Source: an uncultured Eubacteriales bacterium
GTDB taxonomy: Bacteria > Bacillota > Clostridia > Christensenellales > Aristaeellaceae
DNA length: 36,514 nucleotides
NCBI GenBank assembly: GCA_944349545.1
Contig: CALVNG010000016.1
Span: 1 to 36,514, forward strand
Reading direction: 5' to 3'
Of the stretch, positions 32,808 to 36,514 are shown piece after piece. Every line of letters starts with the position of its first letter. The first letter of the stretch is position 1. The translations under genes were made by a program, and so were the position numbers. The notes beneath the pieces were generated by a model. It was not told the origin of the DNA and made no database searches. It saw only the letters and a list, made by a program, of their open reading frames with translations.

Positions 32808-32856
32808 AGGATGTTGTACTATGTATTATTGCTGGGAAGAGAGGATTTTGACCCGC

Positions 32857-34473
32857 ATGAGCGAAGCCACCCTGAGCGCGGAGGCGCTGGAACAGATCCG
32901 CAAGCGGCGCACGTTCGCCATCATCAGCCACCCGGACGCAGGCAAGACCACTTTGACCGAAAAGCTGCTGCTCTACGGCGGCGCCATCCGTCAGGCCGGC
33001 AGCGTCAAGGCGCGCAAGGCTGAACGCCACGCCACCAGCGACTGGATGGAGATCGAAAAGCAGCGTGGCATCAGCGTGACCTCCAGCGCCATGCAGTTTG
33101 AATACGACGGCTATCGCATCAACATTCTGGACACCCCCGGCCACCAGGACTTCAGCGAGGACACCTACCGCGTGCTGGTGGCGGCGGACGCGGCGGTCAT
33201 GCTCATCGACGCGGCCAAGGGCGTGGAGGAGCAGACCATCAAGCTCTTCAAGGTCTGCCGCCTGCGCAACATTCCCATCTTCACCTTTGTCAACAAGATG
33301 GACCGCGCCAGCAAGGACCCCTTTGCCCTCATGGAAGAGCTGGAGCAGGTGCTGGGCATCCGTTCCTGCCCGATGAACTGGCCCATCGGCGTGGACGGCG
33401 ACTTTCAGGGTGTGTACCAGCGCGAGAGCGGGAACGTGCTGCTCTATTCCGGCGGCAATCACGGCATGAGCATGGCCGAGCAGCGGTCCGTGAAGCTGGA
33501 CGGCCCGGAGGCTGAGGCCGCGCTGGCCCGCCATTATCTCGACCGCCTGCACGAGGAAATCGAGCTGCTGGACGTAGCGGGCGATCCCTTTGACAAGCAG
33601 GCCGTGCTGGAGGGCCGGCTGACGCCGCTGTTCTTCGGCTCGGCGGTCACCAACTTCGGCGTGGAGCCGTTTCTGGAGGCGTTCTTGTCCATCACGCCGC
33701 CGCCCCTGTCCCGCACGGCCGACATCGGCGAGATTTCGCCCACCGAGCCGTACTTCTCCGGCTTCATCTTCAAGATTCAGGCCAACATGAACCCCGCCCA
33801 CCGCGACCGTCTCGCCTTTGTGCGTGTGGTCAGCGGCGAGTTCCAGAAGGGCATGACGGTCTATCACTCCGGCACGGACAAGCTCATTCAGCTCAAGCAG
33901 CCCCAGCAGTTCATGGCCGACGAGCGCGAGGCCGTCGAAAACGCCTACGCGGGCGACATCATCGGCCTGTTTGACCCCGGCTTTTTCCACCTGGGCGACG
34001 CGCTCTCCGCCGGCCCCAAGCTGCATTTTTCCTCCATCCCGGTGTTCGCGCCCGAGCACTTCGCCCGCGTGCGCCCGGAGGACAGCATGAAGCGCAAGCA
34101 GTTTTTGAAGGGCATCCTTCAGCTGGCCGAGGAGGGCGCCATCCAGACCTTCCGCCGCACCGAGACGGGCCGGGAGGACTTCCTGGTGGGCGTGGTCGGC
34201 GTTTTGCAGTTCGAGGTGCTGGAGCACCGCCTCAAGACCGAGTACGGCGTGACCATGCTCATGGACCGCCTGCCCTTCCGCTACGTGCGCTGGGTGACCC
34301 AGTCCCCCGTGCCCGTGGACAAGCTCAAGCTGACCTCCACCAGCGGCCGCGCCTTCGATTCCGAGGAGCGCGAGGTGCTGCTCTTTGAAAACGACTGGTC
34401 CATCCGCCTGGCGATGGAAAACAACGAAGGATTGGAGCTGGCCGAAACGGCCGTGCGCAGCGTATATGCATGA
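32857..34473 (+). CDS. prfC: Peptide chain release factor 3 (RF3)
   Basis: 538 residues. A GTPase that removes RF1/RF2 from the ribosome after peptide release. G1 is SHPDAGKTT (24-32), then the switch I region with GISVTSSAMQF, G3 DTPGHQDF, G4 NKMD, and the RF3-specific KARKAERHATSDWMEIEKQRGI. The C-terminal domain contains FRRTETGREDFLVGVVGVLQFEVLEHRL. An upstream in-frame ATG at 32821 lies only about seven bases after the predicted transcription start and has no site. The ATG at 32857 has AGAGAGG twelve bases upstream and gives a family-like N-terminus. Codon 10 of the longer reading is a TTG at 32848, which is also possible. typA follows after 103 bases with no T-rich terminator. Confidence 0.93.
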   Translation: MSEATLSAEALEQIRKRRTFAIISHPDAGKTTLTEKLLLYGGAIRQAGSVKARKAERHATSDWMEIEKQRGISVTSSAMQFEYDGYRINILDTPGHQDFSEDTYRVLVAADAAVMLIDAAKGVEEQTIKLFKVCRLRNIPIFTFVNKMDRASKDPFALMEELEQVLGIRSCPMNWPIGVDGDFQGVYQRESGNVLLYSGGNHGMSMAEQRSVKLDGPEAEAALARHYLDRLHEEIELLDVAGDPFDKQAVLEGRLTPLFFGSAVTNFGVEPFLEAFLSITPPPLSRTADIGEISPTEPYFSGFIFKIQANMNPAHRDRLAFVRVVSGEFQKGMTVYHSGTDKLIQLKQPQQFMADEREAVENAYAGDIIGLFDPGFFHLGDALSAGPKLHFSSIPVFAPEHFARVRPEDSMKRKQFLKGILQLAEEGAIQTFRRTETGREDFLVGVVGVLQFEVLEHRLKTEYGVTMLMDRLPFRYVRWVTQSPVPVDKLKLTSTSGRAFDSEEREVLLFENDWSIRLAMENNEGLELAETAVRSVYA

Positions 34474-34576
34474 TCTTTACCTGGTTTCCCCGCTGGCGGG
34501 GGTGCCTCCCGCGGCCGCCTGACCGCACCCGAAGGCGCCCCGACTTTATCCAGCAACAAAGGAAAGAGGCTTTTCT

Positions 34577-36400
<1,824 letters not shown>

Positions 36401-36448
36401 CCCTTCCCCGCGCCCCCGGCGCAGGCCTCAACGAAGGAGGTTTTTGAC

Positions 36449-36514
36449 ATGAATGCTTTGAAACGGTTGGCCGGCCTGGTTTTGTCCCTGTGCCTGCTTA
36501 TGGCGGCGTTCTCC
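36449..36514 (+). CDS. Start of a secreted protein, cut off by the window end
   Basis: Only 22 residues are visible: MNALKRLAGLVLSLCLLM and AAFS. A short basic start followed by a hydrophobic stretch is the shape of a signal peptide. The cysteine at 15 is too early and in the wrong context for a clear lipobox, though the next residues are unseen. A perfect AAGGAGG eight bases before the ATG makes the start convincing. Function cannot be judged. Confidence 0.7.
   Translation, partial: MNALKRLAGLVLSLCLLMAAFS

Noticed and set aside
32821-32856. Earlier RF3 start at 32821
   Set aside because: It would lie about seven bases after the predicted transcription start with no ribosome site, and the extra residues are not family-like.
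31873-34227. 784-codon minus-strand open frame, and a 686-codon one at 34325-36385
   Set aside because: They lie opposite permease 2, prfC and typA. Such long antisense frames are expected in GC-rich genes with strong third-position bias. They have no start signals or motifs.

Overview
The window reads as chromosome from an anaerobic, GC-rich, Gram-positive (Clostridia-type) bacterium. The reasons are strong AGGAGG ribosome binding sites before most genes, sigma-A-like promoters with 16-18 base spacing, CtsR-type heat-shock operators, the NrdR, RF3 and TypA set, and only a cytoplasmic membrane implied by the envelope proteins. A gut Clostridia lineage, perhaps Christensenellales-like, is my guess. 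Nothing in the window fixes the species. I see no phage, IS element, CRISPR array, tRNA or rRNA.

Layout. 1-3.4 kb: the 3' part of gdhA, a TIGR04076-type protein, and citrate synthase on the minus strand. 3.4-7.4 kb: a minus-strand operon of adaptor, ABC ATPase, MacB-like permease and a second adaptor. 7.5-12.4 kb: HD hydrolase (-), cysK and an MBL-fold hydrolase (+), nrdR and a phosphosugar mutase (-). 12.4-16 kb: a LysR regulator and a secreted flavoprotein with two FMN-attachment domains (-). 16-19.1 kb: hsp20 with two CtsR boxes, a HAD phosphatase (-), then an unknown membrane protein coupled to trmO (+). 19.1-22.2 kb: an envelope cluster on the minus strand of YafK-type L,D-transpeptidase, fused ThrE exporter and a Wzy/O-antigen-ligase-like membrane protein. 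22.4-24 kb: a secreted parvulin-type foldase (+). 24.1-25.4 kb: a NusG-II protein and a Gx transporter (-). 25.5-27.4 kb: a YkgJ-type cysteine-cluster protein coupled to a BaiN-type flavoprotein (+). 27.4-32.7 kb: a BMP-type nucleoside ABC importer operon (+). 32.8-36.5 kb: prfC, typA and the start of a secreted protein (+).

How the genes may work together. Most of the window is core metabolism and translation. The theme that stands out is extracytoplasmic flavin redox chemistry. The LysR-linked secreted flavoprotein has two TGATxT sites for covalent FMN. About 10 kb away lies a NusG-II/Gx pair of the kind that, as I recall it, is called EetA/EetB in the Listeria flavin-based extracellular electron transfer locus. 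A membrane-to-surface electron route feeding a secreted reductase is therefore a reasonable hypothesis, but its NADH dehydrogenase, ApbE flavin transferase and quinone genes are not in this window. A second theme is Ala/Thr/Glu/Pro-rich spacer segments in the exported foldase and in the neighbouring NusG-II protein. The exported binding and foldase proteins also carry plain signal peptides with no lipobox.
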